NCBI RefSeq assembly: GCF_001544375.1
Contig: NZ_BCQJ01000007.1
Span: 28,868-92,867 of the forward strand
Direction: 5' to 3'
Length of the DNA: 64,000 nt
Source: Enterococcus canis NBRC 100695
GTDB lineage: Bacteria > Bacillota > Bacilli > Lactobacillales > Enterococcaceae
Every line of letters begins with the position of its first letter. Position 1 is the stretch's first letter. The notes under the pieces were generated by a model, which saw only the letters and a list, made by a program, of their open reading frames with translations, was not told the origin of the DNA and did no database searches. The position numbers were made by a program, and so were the translations under genes. Shown here one piece after another: positions 18,432-28,502 of this stretch.

Positions 18432-18788
18432 CTAGCCTCGACGAAATACCTTCACCGCAAATATCGGTTCATCGAAAAAGAGTTCCACATCATCAATTAA
18501 GGAGCCTAAAACATGATAATTTTCTCGTTCATGATGGATATCTCCTAACATTTCTAAATAATACTCCTCTAAATAGGCTTCTCGCGGCACCTGTAGGCTA
18601 GCTGAGAATTCGGCCATATCTTCTGGTGGAGCTGGCGTTTCCCCTTGTAACTCGATATATAGCCCCTCTGACAAGAAACTAATACCAATTTTGATTTCCT
18701 GAATATCATGCATATAATAATAAGTCAGCAGCTCATCCACGATTTTCCTTGAGATCTCTTTTTCCACGTATTCGTTTTTCCCTTCCAA
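18432..18788 (-). CDS. Hypothetical protein linked to DUF1576 gene
   Basis: I do not recognise this family. The protein is up to 118 residues, acidic, with no signal peptide or membrane span. It has a helical N-terminal part (EISRKIVDELLTYYYMHD), then predicted beta strands (IKIGISFLSEGLYIELQGE), and ends VFRRG. The start is uncertain: a TTG at 18788 has GGAAGG too close, and GTG codons at 18767 and 18740 are possible. It overlaps the end of the DUF1576 gene by up to 56 nt, so it is probably co-translated and functionally linked. Confidence 0.6.
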   Translation of the reverse strand: MEGKNEYVEKEISRKIVDELLTYYYMHDIQEIKIGISFLSEGLYIELQGETPAPPEDMAEFSASLQVPREAYLEEYYLEMLGDIHHERENYHVLGSLIDDVELFFDEPIFAVKVFRRG

Positions 18789-20070
18789 CTTGCGTAAAAT
18801 TATCTAATAATGGGACTAAAAAGCCAGCGACAAAACCGCTAGAGAATCCATTGTTATACAGATTCAAGCCGCCATGTAAATAGCCTACGTTGAAAACCAA
18901 CGTCATATGTAACACCCCAGCAATCACGCCATAAATACTGCCATAGTACCCGCTGATAGGAGCTAAACTCGTAGCAAAAATTGCAGCTACTAAAACCCCT
19001 GTTTGATTGACATCGTGAAAGCTCGTAAAAGTCGAAACCAAAAAAACACCAATCAAAACCGGTAAACTATTTTTGATATGATTCCCAAACGCACTAAACC
19101 CCACTGCTGATAGCAAGGCGCCAATGACCGGACCGCTTAAGGTGCCTTGGACAACTAAGACGTACCCCAACAGCAAGAAGCCCATTAGCGCCATATTAAC
19201 TAGCGTAGGACCAAGACCGGCAATCACAACAAAGTCTGTCATCAGCTTTCCCGAACTGTTTAAAATCGTCTGTAAATTACGCCAAGGCGTCCTAAGCTTA
19301 AACATTAAGGCTAGGCCCAACAGGAGCATACCAAAAAAGGCACATAGCGACAATACTAATAGAAATTCATGGGCATCTGAGGAAATAATATTTTGATTAG
19401 TGACTTCCACACTGCACATACGGATAAAACCGGTAAAAAACATGGCAATAATACCCGAAGTAAAGCCAACATTATAGAGGGTAAAGCCTTGGTGAAAGTG
19501 CAAAAACTGCGCCGCCAAAAGTGGTAAGCATGCACCAATCAAAATACCGGCGAGATAACCTAAGGCAACACCCCAAGCCAAGGGTAAGCCTAGACCAAAG
19601 GTAATAAAACTGACTACCGGCGATAACGCACTGCCAAATAGCGATACTAATAAGTAATGAGCAAACGGCTTTTTCATGTAGCGCGCATACAAATAGACTC
19701 CTAGCATAATTGGAATCGAATTATATAGATTCTTGCCAAAGAAAGAATAACCCGCAACTGTAAAGATCCCCGCATATAACGGCCCCGTCAGATGAACGTG
19801 TTGTCGTTGAATCAGTAAAATACTAATCAACATCAATAAGCCGCTATTAAAACAAGCACTACCAAGATTCCCTAAAGCAATAAAGTCAGTAAATAACTGA
19901 CTTGGCGACGTTAAAATACGCCCAAAACCTGCCAGCACTTCTGGCAAAGGATCGGTTAGCAAGCCCAGTGTCATTAGAAATAATGCCACACTATACGCAA
20001 ACAGGTAATTGACTTTTTGCGGTAACTGACGCTTCTCAACGTGTAAAAAAATAACAGGTCTTTCTGACAT
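18733..20070 (-). CDS. DUF1576 family polytopic membrane protein with internal duplication
   Basis: This 445-residue protein is almost entirely hydrophobic with about a dozen spans. It is internally duplicated: TDFIALGNLG (61) and TDFVVIAGLG (278); FGKNLYNSIP (111) and FGNHIKNSLP (328); LYNVGFTSG (198) and LYNNGFSSG (404), an offset of about 206-217 residues. This tandem architecture resembles secondary transporters or channels. ATG 20070 has GAGGAGG upstream. The substrate is unknown. It forms a two-gene unit with the small protein at 18432. Confidence 0.8.
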   Translation of the reverse strand: MSERPVIFLHVEKRQLPQKVNYLFAYSVALFLMTLGLLTDPLPEVLAGFGRILTSPSQLFTDFIALGNLGSACFNSGLLMLISILLIQRQHVHLTGPLYAGIFTVAGYSFFGKNLYNSIPIMLGVYLYARYMKKPFAHYLLVSLFGSALSPVVSFITFGLGLPLAWGVALGYLAGILIGACLPLLAAQFLHFHQGFTLYNVGFTSGIIAMFFTGFIRMCSVEVTNQNIISSDAHEFLLVLSLCAFFGMLLLGLALMFKLRTPWRNLQTILNSSGKLMTDFVVIAGLGPTLVNMALMGFLLLGYVLVVQGTLSGPVIGALLSAVGFSAFGNHIKNSLPVLIGVFLVSTFTSFHDVNQTGVLVAAIFATSLAPISGYYGSIYGVIAGVLHMTLVFNVGYLHGGLNLYNNGFSSGFVAGFLVPLLDNFTQVGREKRIRGKRDLKENRG

Positions 20071-20154
20071 AGATTCACCTCCTCTTTAACTATACAGAAA
20101 AGGATAAGCTAACGTCAATACAGGCCTGCAAATAACGATATGTATTTGGAATAT

Positions 20155-20183
20155 AAAAAAAAGCCGTTCGACTATCGAACGCC
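20155..20183 (-). terminator. Intrinsic terminator after the ribosomal operon
   Basis: CGTTCGA and TCGAACG form a 7-bp stem (loop CTA), followed on the minus strand by GGC and a run of eight U. It is the second stop signal after rplQ. Confidence 0.85.
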
Positions 20184-20196
20184 AGGAAATAAAAAA

Positions 20197-20301
20197 CACT
20201 TTATGATGAGTGCGTACTCTCCGGAGAGTTCCGGAGAGTCGCGCAGAGCTAGACTCGGAGCGAGGGCTCCAACATCATAACACTCTAAGTTACATAAAGT
20301 G
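20197..20301 (-). other. Structured element downstream of rplQ
   Basis: A block of about 105 nt is bounded by CACTTTATG (20197-20205) and its complement CATAAAGTG (20293-20301). It has an inner pair TTATGATG/CATCATAA and, inside that, the self-complementary ACTCTCCGGAGAGT plus a repeated CCGGAGAGT and a GGAGC/GCTCC hairpin. On the minus strand the closing arm is followed by a U-run, so it may act as a large terminator. The element is unlike ordinary short terminators. Confidence 0.6.
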
Positions 20302-20314
20302 ATGGGATAGAGTT

Positions 20315-20695
20315 TTAAACAAATTCGATAACAACCATCGGTGCAGCATCGCCGCGACGTGGTTCAGTTTTCAAAATGCGAGTGTAACCACCTTGACGTT
20401 CCGCATAGCGGGGTCCTAAGTCGTTAAACAATTTTTGCAATGCAGATTCGATCACAACTTCTTCGTTTTCTTCACGTACACTTGCAACTTCGTTACGTAC
20501 GAATGCAGCCGCTTGACGACGAGCATGCAAATCGCCACGTTTACCTAAAGTAATCATTTTTTCTGTAGTTGAACGAACTTCTTTAGCACGTGCTTCAGTC
20601 GTCACGATACGTTCGTTGATAATCAGATCAGTTGTTAAATCACGCAACATCGCTTTACGTTGGCTAGATGTGCGCCCTAATTTACGATAACTCAC
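20315..20695 (-). CDS. rplQ: 50S ribosomal protein L17
   Basis: L17 is a large-subunit protein near the exit tunnel. The 126-residue sequence ([33 protein letters not shown]) is full length. It is the last gene of the S10-spc-alpha operon, 25 nt after rpoA, and is followed by two terminator-like structures. In many Bacilli ecfA1 would follow, but here it is displaced by about 15.5 kb. Confidence 0.98.
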   Translation of the reverse strand: MSYRKLGRTSSQRKAMLRDLTTDLIINERIVTTEARAKEVRSTTEKMITLGKRGDLHARRQAAAFVRNEVASVREENEEVVIESALQKLFNDLGPRYAERQGGYTRILKTEPRRGDAAPMVVIEFV

Positions 20696-20720
20696 GCTGA
20701 TTTCCCTCCTTCGTCAAATA

Positions 20721-21659
20721 CTAATCGTCTTTACGTAGACCCAAACCAAGATCGTGTAATTTAGACTTCACTTCTTCAAGTGATTTACGTCCTAAGTTAC
20801 GTACTTTGATCATTTCTGGTTCAGATTTATTAGTTAATTCTTGAACAGTATTGATTCCTGCTCGTTTTAGACAGTTGTATGAACGAACTGATAAATCAAG
20901 TTCTTCAATCGTCATTTCCAACATTTTTTCTTTTTGCGTTTCTTCTTTCTCTACCATGATTTCAGCGTTTTTCGCTTCATCAGTCAAGTTTACGAAGATA
21001 TCCAAATGTTCAGTTAGGATTTTAGCAGAAAGACTTAATGCTTCTTGTGGAATGATCGAACCATCTGTCCAGATTTCCATCGTTAATTTATCAAAGTCCT
21101 GACGGTTCCCTACACGAGTGTTTTCCACTTGGTAGTTCACACGGCGAACTGGCGTATAGATGGAGTCAACAGGCAATACACCAATTGGCATATCTTCTGT
21201 TTTATTTTCGTCCGCTTGCACATACCCGCGGCCTGGTTTAACAGTCAAGCGTGCATGGAAGGTTGCGCCTTCAGAAACGGTACAAAGATATAAATCTTTA
21301 TTTAAGATCTCTACATCACTGTCTACGATAATATCGCCGGCAGTTACAGTAGCTGGCCCTGTAATATCGATTTCAAGGGTTTTTTCTTCTTGTGCGTATA
21401 ATTTCAAAGCAAGACCTTTGATATTCAAAATGATTTGCGCCACATCTTCACGAACACCTTTTACGGTTGAAAATTCATGAAGGACACCATCGATTTGAAT
21501 ATTGGTGATCGCTGCCCCTGGCAAAGAAGACAATAAAATACGACGTAGAGAATTACCTAAAGTAGTCCCATAACCTCTCTCAAGTGGTTCTACGACGAAC
21601 TTGCCATAATCTCTATCTTCATCAATTTTGGCGATTCTTGGTTTTTCAAATTCAATCAT
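20721..21659 (-). CDS. rpoA: RNA polymerase alpha subunit
   Basis: The 312-residue subunit nucleates RNA polymerase assembly. The N-terminal domain has [20 protein letters not shown], and the C-terminal helix-hairpin-helix domain, which binds UP elements and activators, has [20 protein letters not shown]. Full length. It sits in the usual rpsM-rpsK-rpoA-rplQ order. Confidence 0.98.
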   Translation of the reverse strand: MIEFEKPRIAKIDEDRDYGKFVVEPLERGYGTTLGNSLRRILLSSLPGAAITNIQIDGVLHEFSTVKGVREDVAQIILNIKGLALKLYAQEEKTLEIDITGPATVTAGDIIVDSDVEILNKDLYLCTVSEGATFHARLTVKPGRGYVQADENKTEDMPIGVLPVDSIYTPVRRVNYQVENTRVGNRQDFDKLTMEIWTDGSIIPQEALSLSAKILTEHLDIFVNLTDEAKNAEIMVEKEETQKEKMLEMTIEELDLSVRSYNCLKRAGINTVQELTNKSEPEMIKVRNLGRKSLEEVKSKLHDLGLGLRKDD

Positions 21660-21741
21660 TCTTATCTTATACCCCTTTCAAAACGAAAAGCGTCTGGTTT
21701 AATGACGAAAATCCTTTTCAACTCAAAATGAGTGGCACTCA

Positions 21742-22131
21742 TTAAACACGACGGCGTTTTGGAGGGCGGCATCCATTGTGAGGAACTGGAGTCACGTCAC
21801 GAATTGCAGTCACTTCAAGTCCTGTTGCTTGTAATGAACGAATTGCTGCTTCACGTCCTGAACCAGGGCCTTTTACTGTTACATCGACAGTTTTAAGTCC
21901 ATGCTCCATTGCGACTTTTGTTGCAGCTTCTGCAGCCATTTGAGCGGCAAATGGTGTAGACTTCTTGCTTCCTTTAAAACCTAATGAACCAGCAGATGAC
22001 CATGAAATTGCATTTCCATGTACGTCTGTGATCATGATGATTGTATTGTTGAATGTTGAATGAATGTGAGCCACACCTGATTCAATATTCTTTTTCACAC
22101 GGCGTTTACGACTAACTTTTTTTGCTGCCAT
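21742..22131 (-). CDS. rpsK: 30S ribosomal protein S11
   Basis: S11 forms part of the small-subunit platform. The 129-residue protein has the conserved [16 protein letters not shown] and the C-terminal [13 protein letters not shown]. It lies 27 nt after rpsM. Confidence 0.98.
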   Translation of the reverse strand: MAAKKVSRKRRVKKNIESGVAHIHSTFNNTIIMITDVHGNAISWSSAGSLGFKGSKKSTPFAAQMAAEAATKVAMEHGLKTVDVTVKGPGSGREAAIRSLQATGLEVTAIRDVTPVPHNGCRPPKRRRV

Positions 22132-22158
22132 GAAGTTCTAACCTCCTTCACTTAGGAA

Positions 22159-22524
22159 TTATTTTTTCTTACCTGCTACGGTACGAGCTGGACCCTTACG
22201 AGTGCGCGCGTTGTTTTTAGTATTTTGTCCACGAACTGGCAAACCACGACGGTGACGGATACCACGGTAAGAACCGATTTCCATCAGACGTTTGATGTTC
22301 AAGTTGATTTCGCGACGAAGATCCCCTTCAACTTTCAATTTGTCCACTTCCGCACGGATAGCATCAGTTTGTTCGTTAGTTAAGTCACGTACACGGACGT
22401 CTTCAGAAACGCCAGCGTTCGCTAGAATTTGTTTCGCACTAGTATTTCCGATACCGTAAATGTAAGTAAGAGAAACTACTACGCGTTTATCACGAGGAAT
22501 ATCTACTCCTGCAATACGAGCCAT
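22159..22524 (-). CDS. rpsM: 30S ribosomal protein S13
   Basis: S13 sits in the head of the small subunit and contacts the P-site tRNA and L5. The 121-residue sequence ([33 protein letters not shown]) is complete with the basic C-terminal tail. It follows rpmJ closely. Confidence 0.98.
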   Translation of the reverse strand: MARIAGVDIPRDKRVVVSLTYIYGIGNTSAKQILANAGVSEDVRVRDLTNEQTDAIRAEVDKLKVEGDLRREINLNIKRLMEIGSYRGIRHRRGLPVRGQNTKNNARTRKGPARTVAGKKK

Positions 22525-22542
22525 ATGCTGTTACACCTCCAA

Positions 22543-22659
22543 TTATCCTTGACGTTGTTTATGTTTTGGATTTGCTGGGCAAATCACCATAACGCGTCCT
22601 TTACGACGAATTACTTTACAATGTTCGCACATTGGTTTTACTGATGGTCTTACTTTCAT
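22543..22659 (-). CDS. rpmJ: 50S ribosomal protein L36 (zinc-binding type)
   Basis: A 38-codon gene reads [20 protein letters not shown] and onward to NPKHKQRQG. The three cysteines and the histidine of the zinc-ribbon form are present (CEHC, C27, H33). It lies between infA and rpsM with a good GGGAGG ribosome site. Confidence 0.97.
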   Translation of the reverse strand: MKVRPSVKPMCEHCKVIRRKGRVMVICPANPKHKQRQG

Positions 22660-22690
22660 GATAATACCTCCCTGATTTTACGGAGTACAA

Positions 22691-22909
22691 TTATTTAAAG
22701 CGATAAGTAATCCGACCACGAGTTAGATCATAAGGCGACAGTTCAACTGTCACTTTGTCACCAGGCAAGATACGAATGTAGTGCATTCGGATTTTCCCTG
22801 ATACGTGAGCTAACACGACGTGTCCGTTTTCCAGTTCAACTTTAAACATTGCATTCGGCAAAGTTTCGACGACTGTACCTTCGATTTCAATCATATCATC
22901 TTTTGCCAC
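22691..22909 (-). CDS. infA: Translation initiation factor IF-1
   Basis: IF-1 occupies the A site during initiation. The 72-residue OB-fold protein ([28 protein letters not shown]) is complete. The start is GTG at 22909, 8 nt after AGGAGG; a longer in-frame ATG upstream lacks a ribosome site and would add 12 residues foreign to the family. Confidence 0.97.
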   Translation of the reverse strand: MAKDDMIEIEGTVVETLPNAMFKVELENGHVVLAHVSGKIRMHYIRILPGDKVTVELSPYDLTRGRITYRFK

Positions 22910-23089
22910 GCACAGTACCTCCTTGGTTTTGTTTCGCATTTTCACACGATAAAACGGCGGAAACCTCTGTCCCCACCTGAAATTCTTAAACGACTCGTCC
23001 GAAAACAGTAGAAGTCGGACTGAAACATTTTACCACAATTGTTCTAACTTCGCAAGAGTGAGTTTGGCGGTTCAAGAGTTGTGCGCTGA

Positions 23090-23734
23090 CTATTCAATGA
23101 TTGTTTTCACTTCTTGAAAGACCTCATCGATATCACGATCACCATCGATCGTTTTCAGCAAGCCTTGCGCTTCATAATACTCAAGGATTGGCGCACTGCT
23201 TTCGATGTTGACTGCCAAGCGATTTTTGACCGTCTCAGGTTTATCATCTTCTCTTTGATAGAACTCGTGGCCGCCGCAACGATCACATGTGCCCTCTTCA
23301 GTCGGTGGATTGAAGATTTTATGGTAAGTAGCCCCACAATTGCGACACATGAAACGTCCTGCTAAACGTTCCACTAAGATCTCTTCCGCTACGTGGATAT
23401 TAACGACTGCGTCAATCCCTTTGTTCAGCTCACTCAAGATCTCATCTAACGCTTTTGCTTGGTTCAACGTTCTTGGAAAACCATCTAATAAGAATCCTTT
23501 GGCTGTGTCCGGTTCGGCTAAGCGTTCCTTCACGATACCATTCGTCACTTCGTCAGGTACCAAAGCGCCTTGATCCATATAAGATTTAGCTTTTAATCCT
23601 AATTCTGTTTCGTTGGCCATTGCCGCCCGAAACATATCCCCAGTCGAGATATGAGGGATTCCGTAAGCATCAATAATTTTTTCAGCTTGCGTCCCTTTCC
23701 CGGCACCAGGAAGTCCCATTAAAATGAGGTTCAT
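23090..23734 (-). CDS. adk: Adenylate kinase
   Basis: This enzyme interconverts ATP+AMP and 2 ADP. The 214-residue sequence has P-loop [10 protein letters not shown], the AMP site TGDMFRAA and [10 protein letters not shown]. The LID carries the Gram-positive zinc motif (CRNC...CDRC). It lies between secY and infA as is usual in Firmicutes. Confidence 0.98.
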   Translation of the reverse strand: MNLILMGLPGAGKGTQAEKIIDAYGIPHISTGDMFRAAMANETELGLKAKSYMDQGALVPDEVTNGIVKERLAEPDTAKGFLLDGFPRTLNQAKALDEILSELNKGIDAVVNIHVAEEILVERLAGRFMCRNCGATYHKIFNPPTEEGTCDRCGGHEFYQREDDKPETVKNRLAVNIESSAPILEYYEAQGLLKTIDGDRDIDEVFQEVKTIIE

Positions 23735-23790
23735 CTCTTTCCCTCCTAATGTGAGAATGGTGCTGAGGCATAAACCTCAACACACGCTTC

Positions 23791-25089
23791 TTACTTATTG
23801 ATAAAGCCAACGTATTGACGTTTCAGCATTAAACCTTCTAGTTGTTTTGCTGATTCCAAGGCTACCCCGATTACGATCAAAAGACTGGTTCCGCCTAAAC
23901 CGATTGATTGAGGCAAGTTCCAAATCATTTGAGCAATGATTGGCAGCAAAGCAACCAACCCCAAGAAAATTGAACCGACTGTACTTAAACGCATTAATAA
24001 TGCGGATACGTACTCTTCTGTGCCTTTTCCTGGACGAACACTTGGAATATAGCTTCCTTGTTTTTGCAGGTTCTCTGCAAGTTTTTCCGGATTCACTTGA
24101 ACGAACGCGTAGAAGAACGTGAACGCTACGATCAACACAGTGTAGATCGTGGCACCGGGAATCGTATTATAGTTGAAGATCTGTTGCATCACTTGATACC
24201 AGCCTTCACCTTGATAATTACGACCAACAAATTGCAGAATCGCGTTTGGTGTTGCGATCAATGAACTGGCAAAGATTACCGGGATAACCCCAGCGGCATT
24301 TACTTTTAATGGTAAGTAACTGCTTGTAGGCGCGCCGGCAACGCGTTTAGTATATTGGATCGGAATTTTGCGTTCTGCTTGTTGAACGTACGTTACGACC
24401 GTAATGATCGCAAGAATGGCAACTAGCAAGACAACCACAAAAATAACAGATTTCCAGATATCACTTGGATCGATATTCACGAAGTAATCTTCGTAAATCT
24501 CTTTGATGCTTTGCGGCAAACGAGAGATGATCCCAGCAAAGATGATCATAGAAACACCATTTCCGATTCCGTTCTCAGTGATCTGCTCCCCTAACCAGGT
24601 AACAAACATCGTCCCACCGGTCAAAACGATCCCGATAACGATATAAGTCATAGCAGTTGGGTTCTCAACGATACCGAGCTGGCTGAAATTATTGAACATA
24701 GCGGTGATCCCTAAAGATTGCACAAACGCTAAGACCAGGGTCAAATAGCGTGTCGCTTGATTCAATTTCTTCCGTCCAACTTCCCCTTGTTTTGACCATT
24801 CAACAAACTTCGGCACGATATCCATCTGCAAGAGTTGGATAATGATAGAAGCAGTGATGTAAGGGGAAACCCCCATGGCAAAAACAGAGAAGTTTTGCAT
24901 AGCACTACCGCTGACCATGTTCAGCATGTTGAAAAACGGCAATTCACTTAGTCCACTCAATCCCGTCGCATCCACTCCAGGTACCGTAATTTGGGCCCCT
25001 AAGCGGAAAACGAACAGAATAAAGACTGTAAACAAAATTTTAGACCTAATGTTTTTGACTTTGAATGCTTCTTTCAGCAGTTTGAACAT
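23791..25089 (-). CDS. secY: Preprotein translocase channel subunit SecY
   Basis: SecY forms the protein-conducting channel in the cytoplasmic membrane. The 432-residue protein has ten spans, with typical motifs GVSPYITASIIIQLLQM and ITENGIGNGVSMIIFAGI. The start codon overlaps the rplO stop (TAATG), so translation is coupled; GAGGTGATC precedes it. Confidence 0.98.
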   Translation of the reverse strand: MFKLLKEAFKVKNIRSKILFTVFILFVFRLGAQITVPGVDATGLSGLSELPFFNMLNMVSGSAMQNFSVFAMGVSPYITASIIIQLLQMDIVPKFVEWSKQGEVGRKKLNQATRYLTLVLAFVQSLGITAMFNNFSQLGIVENPTAMTYIVIGIVLTGGTMFVTWLGEQITENGIGNGVSMIIFAGIISRLPQSIKEIYEDYFVNIDPSDIWKSVIFVVVLLVAILAIITVVTYVQQAERKIPIQYTKRVAGAPTSSYLPLKVNAAGVIPVIFASSLIATPNAILQFVGRNYQGEGWYQVMQQIFNYNTIPGATIYTVLIVAFTFFYAFVQVNPEKLAENLQKQGSYIPSVRPGKGTEEYVSALLMRLSTVGSIFLGLVALLPIIAQMIWNLPQSIGLGGTSLLIVIGVALESAKQLEGLMLKRQYVGFINK

Positions 25090-25529
25090 TAGATCACCTC
25101 GATTGAACCACCAGCAGCAACGATTGCTTCTTCAGCTGCTTTGGAGAATTTAGCTGCTTTAACAGTTAATTTCTTGTTCAATTCACCAGTAGCAAGTACT
25201 TTGATTCCAGCTTTTTCGTTTTTCACGTAGCCAGCTTCAACTAATGTAACTGGAGTAACTTCTGCACCGTCTTCAAAACGATTCAAAACATCCAAGTTCA
25301 CGATAGCGTACTCTTTACGGTTGATATTTGTAAAGCCGCGTTTTGGTAAACGACGGAATAAAGGCGTTTGACCCCCTTCGAATCCAAGACGTACACCACC
25401 GCCAGAACGAGCTTTTTGCCCTTTTTGACCGCGACCACTAGTTTTACCGTTACCAGATGAAGTTCCCCGACCGACACGATTGCGTACTTGACGAGAACCT
25501 TCTGCAGGTTTTAATTCATGAAGTTTCAT
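25089..25529 (-). CDS. rplO: 50S ribosomal protein L15
   Basis: L15 is an early-assembly large-subunit protein. The 146-residue sequence has the glycine/arginine-rich N-terminal extension ([20 protein letters not shown]) and the C-terminal signature [16 protein letters not shown]. The TAA stop overlaps the secY start. Confidence 0.98.
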   Translation of the reverse strand: MKLHELKPAEGSRQVRNRVGRGTSSGNGKTSGRGQKGQKARSGGGVRLGFEGGQTPLFRRLPKRGFTNINRKEYAIVNLDVLNRFEDGAEVTPVTLVEAGYVKNEKAGIKVLATGELNKKLTVKAAKFSKAAEEAIVAAGGSIEVI

Positions 25530-25571
25530 AGGTTGGCACCTCCTTAATCAATTCTTGCTTAAAAAAAGTTT

Positions 25572-25751
25572 TTAAACTTCTTCAACGTCCACTAAGTGAG
25601 AAACAGTTTTAACCATGCCTTTGATTGCATCATTAGCTGGTTTCACTACAGTTGTATTCACTTTACCTAGACCCAACGCTTTAACAGTATCACGTTGGTT
25701 TTGAGGACGTCCGATAACGCTGCGTTTTAAAGTAATTTTTAATTCAGCCAT
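25572..25751 (-). CDS. rpmD: 50S ribosomal protein L30
   Basis: A 59-codon gene reads [20 protein letters not shown] and onward to HLVDVEEV, the normal size and sequence of L30. It lies between rpsE and rplO with GGAGG ahead of the ATG. Confidence 0.97.
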   Translation of the reverse strand: MAELKITLKRSVIGRPQNQRDTVKALGLGKVNTTVVKPANDAIKGMVKTVSHLVDVEEV

Positions 25752-25765
25752 GTTGTTTGTCCTCC

Positions 25766-26266
25766 TTATCCGATCAATTCTTCAACTGATTTGCCGCGAA
25801 GTTGTGCAACTTCTTCAGCACGTTTCAACTGTTTCAAGCCATCAACAGTTGCGCGAACAACGTTGATTGGTGTGTTTGAACCTAATGATTTAGATGTGAT
25901 ATCAGCCACGCCAGCCAATTCCAATACGGCACGGACTGGTCCACCAGCTGCAACCCCAGAACCTTCTACTGCAGGTTTCATTAGGATGCGGCCGCCGCCG
26001 AATACACCGATTACTTCATGAGGAATGGTAGAACCAACCATCGGTACTTCGATTAAGTTTTTCTTTGCGTCTTCGATTGCTTTACGAATAGCTTCAGGTA
26101 CTTCTTGCGCTTTACCAGTACCGAAACCTACGTGACCATTTCTGTCTCCTACAACCACAAGAGCAGCAAAGCGTAGACGACGTCCACCTTTAACAACTTT
26201 TGTTACGCGGTTGATGGCAACAACGCGGTCTTCTAATTCCAAATGTTTTGGATCAATATAAGCCAT
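25766..26266 (-). CDS. rpsE: 30S ribosomal protein S5
   Basis: S5 contributes to decoding fidelity in the small-subunit body. The 166-residue sequence has the conserved [19 protein letters not shown] and [16 protein letters not shown] segments. Common spectinomycin-resistance changes near the N-terminal loop are not apparent. Confidence 0.98.
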   Translation of the reverse strand: MAYIDPKHLELEDRVVAINRVTKVVKGGRRLRFAALVVVGDRNGHVGFGTGKAQEVPEAIRKAIEDAKKNLIEVPMVGSTIPHEVIGVFGGGRILMKPAVEGSGVAAGGPVRAVLELAGVADITSKSLGSNTPINVVRATVDGLKQLKRAEEVAQLRGKSVEELIG

Positions 26267-26286
26267 TGTATGGTGTCCTCCTTTTC

Positions 26287-26643
26287 CTAAAATTCTAGTC
26301 CATTTTCACGTGCAGCTTCAGCTAAAGCGGCTACGCGGCCATGGTAAAGGTATCCACCACGGTCAAAGACTACTTCCTTAATTCCTTTTTCAGCAGCGCG
26401 TTCTGCTACTAGTTTCCCAACAGCTGCGGCAGTTTCGGATTTTGTTCCACCTGAAATTTCTTTATCCAAGGTAGAGGCACTTGCTAGCGTCACACCCGCT
26501 ACGTCATCAATTACTTGTGCGTAGATGTTTTTGTTAGAACGGAAAACGTTCAAGCGTGGGCACTCAGCAGTACCAGAGATTTTGTTACGTACACGACGAT
26601 GTCTCTTTTGACGTGTTTTGTTTTTATCTGGTTTTGTAATCAC
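26287..26643 (-). CDS. rplR: 50S ribosomal protein L18
   Basis: L18 binds 5S rRNA with L5. The sequence [20 protein letters not shown] to [11 protein letters not shown] gives 118 residues. The GTG at 26643 is chosen because AGAGGTG lies 6 nt upstream; a GTG at 26652 is itself inside that ribosome site. Confidence 0.96.
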   Translation of the reverse strand: MITKPDKNKTRQKRHRRVRNKISGTAECPRLNVFRSNKNIYAQVIDDVAGVTLASASTLDKEISGGTKSETAAAVGKLVAERAAEKGIKEVVFDRGGYLYHGRVAALAEAARENGLEF

Positions 26644-26733
26644 AATTGTCACCTCTTTATTAGTGCTAGCCCTTAGGCCGCAGATCGTACAGACAGCGGC
26701 CAGGCAATCACTTGCCTGTGCTGACGACGATTA

Positions 26734-27270
26734 TTATTTACCAGTTTTACCTTCTTTACGGCGTACGTATTCGCCAACATAGCGGATACCTTTACCTTTA
26801 TAAGGTTCTGGCGGACGAGTGCCACGAATGTTCGCTGCAACTTCGCCTACAACTTCTTTATTAGATCCTTTAACGATTACCTGTGTATTCGCAGGAACTT
26901 CAATCGTAATACCTTCTGGTGCTACGATTTCAACTGGGTGAGAGTACCCAACGTTCAATACAAGTTTAGTACCTTGTAATTGCGCACGGTAACCGACCCC
27001 GATCAATTCCAAAGCTTTTTGGAACCCTTCGCTAACACCAACAACCATGTTGTTGAAGTTTGCACGAGTCGTGCCGTGGATTGTTTTCATTTCTTTGCTG
27101 TCGTCTGGACGAGTGAATGTTACTTCGCTGCCTTCGATGTTCATCTTGATCTCAGCAGGGAAAGTACGTGTCAATTCACCTTTTGGTCCTTTAACTGTTA
27201 CATCGTTTCCGTTTTGTGTTACTTCAACACCTGCAGGTAAAACGACGATTTTATTCCCAATACGGCTCAC
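26734..27270 (-). CDS. rplF: 50S ribosomal protein L6
   Basis: L6 lies at the base of the L7/L12 stalk. The 178-residue protein has two similar domains and the C-terminal signature [15 protein letters not shown]. It lies between rpsH and rplR. Confidence 0.98.
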   Translation of the reverse strand: MSRIGNKIVVLPAGVEVTQNGNDVTVKGPKGELTRTFPAEIKMNIEGSEVTFTRPDDSKEMKTIHGTTRANFNNMVVGVSEGFQKALELIGVGYRAQLQGTKLVLNVGYSHPVEIVAPEGITIEVPANTQVIVKGSNKEVVGEVAANIRGTRPPEPYKGKGIRYVGEYVRRKEGKTGK

Positions 27271-27300
27271 TGAAAGACACCTCCTTGTGTAGTTATAAAA

Positions 27301-27699
27301 TTACCATACGTAAGCGAGTACTTCGCCGCCGATGTTTTTTGCTCTAGCTTCTTTATCAGTGACAACACCTTCTGAAGTAGAGATCATTGCGATACCTAAA
27401 CCGTTCAATACTTTAGGTACTTCGTCTGCTTTCACGTATACGCGCAGACCTGGTTTAGAGATACGTTTTAAGTTTGTGATAACACGCTCGTCATTTTTCC
27501 CGTATTTCAAGAATACGCGGATGATGCCTTGTTTGTCATCTTCGATATATTCAACATCGCGGACGAAACCTTCACGTTTCAAGATTTCAGCGATATCACG
27601 TTTGATTTTAGATGCAGGTACTTCTAATGATTCGTGTTTTACCATGTTGGCATTACGAATGCGTGTTAGAAAATCTGCAATTGGATCTGTCATGACCAT
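27301..27699 (-). CDS. rpsH: 30S ribosomal protein S8
   Basis: S8 is a primary 16S rRNA-binding protein and in many bacteria the translational repressor of the spc genes. The 132-residue sequence ([40 protein letters not shown]) is full length. Confidence 0.98.
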   Translation of the reverse strand: MVMTDPIADFLTRIRNANMVKHESLEVPASKIKRDIAEILKREGFVRDVEYIEDDKQGIIRVFLKYGKNDERVITNLKRISKPGLRVYVKADEVPKVLNGLGIAMISTSEGVVTDKEARAKNIGGEVLAYVW

Positions 27700-27731
27700 T
27701 GAACTATTTACCTCCTTTATGCGAGTATTGT

Positions 27732-27917
27732 TTACCAGCTAGCTTTCTTCACGCCGGGAATTTGACCTTTATAGGCAAGTTCGCGGAAGCAAATACGGCA
27801 AAGATGAAATTTACGATAAACTGAATGTGGACGTCCGCAACGTTCGCAACGAGTGTAAGCCTGTGTTGAGAATTTAGCAGGGCGTTTGTTTTTAGCAATC
27901 ATTGATTTTTTAGCCAC
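27732..27917 (-). CDS. rpsN: 30S ribosomal protein S14, type Z (zinc-binding)
   Basis: The 61-residue short form of S14 has the zinc ligands CERC and CRIC. This is the C+ form normally found in the spc operon of Firmicutes; a zinc-independent paralogue would be elsewhere if present. Confidence 0.98.
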   Translation of the reverse strand: MAKKSMIAKNKRPAKFSTQAYTRCERCGRPHSVYRKFHLCRICFRELAYKGQIPGVKKASW

Positions 27918-27935
27918 GTAGTTCGCCTCCTTTTT

Positions 27936-28475
27936 TTATTTTTGGAATGGCATGCCTAATTGTGACAACAATTCGCGAGATTCTTCGTCTGTTTGAGCTG
28001 TTGTTACGATAACGATATCCATTCCGCGTACTTTGTCGACTAAATCATAGTCTACTTCTGGGAAGATCAACTGTTCTTTGATCCCTAAAGTGTAGTTACC
28101 GCGTCCGTCGAATGCTTTCTTGCTCACACCGTGGAAGTCACGCACACGAGGAAGAGAAACTGTGACTAATTTGTCTAGGAATTCATACATGCGTTCGCCA
28201 CGTAAAGTAACTTTCGCGCCGATTGGCATACCTTCACGTAAGCGGAAACCCGCGATAGATTTTTTAGCTTTGGTGATCATTGGTTTTTGACCTGTGATCA
28301 ATGTCAATTCTTCAACTGCTTTATCTAAGTTTTTAGCATTAGATACAGCGTCGCCCACACCCATGTTGATTACGATCTTTTCAACTTTTGGTGCTTCCAT
28401 AACTGAACTGTAGTTGAATTTTTCCATTAATGATGGAATTACTTCTTTAGAATATTTTTCTTTCAGGCGGTTCAT
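27936..28475 (-). CDS. rplE: 50S ribosomal protein L5
   Basis: L5 binds 5S rRNA and contacts S13. The 179-residue protein starts [20 protein letters not shown] at ATG 28475, 10 nt after GGAGG; an in-frame upstream codon at 28496 would overlap that site. [20 protein letters not shown] is typical. Confidence 0.97.
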   Translation of the reverse strand: MNRLKEKYSKEVIPSLMEKFNYSSVMEAPKVEKIVINMGVGDAVSNAKNLDKAVEELTLITGQKPMITKAKKSIAGFRLREGMPIGAKVTLRGERMYEFLDKLVTVSLPRVRDFHGVSKKAFDGRGNYTLGIKEQLIFPEVDYDLVDKVRGMDIVIVTTAQTDEESRELLSQLGMPFQK

Positions 28476-28502
28476 CGAATAAGCCCCTCCTTCCATTAGT
28501 TA

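Noticed and set aside
18323..18601. A 92-codon frame after xylR
   Set aside because: It reads through an intrinsic terminator and antisense to the hypothetical gene at 18432, with no ribosome site.
20071..20154. tRNA or small RNA gene between the DUF1576 gene and the ribosomal terminator
   Set aside because: No cloverleaf or conserved RNA features could be found; the interval is explained as a promoter region for the DUF1576 gene.
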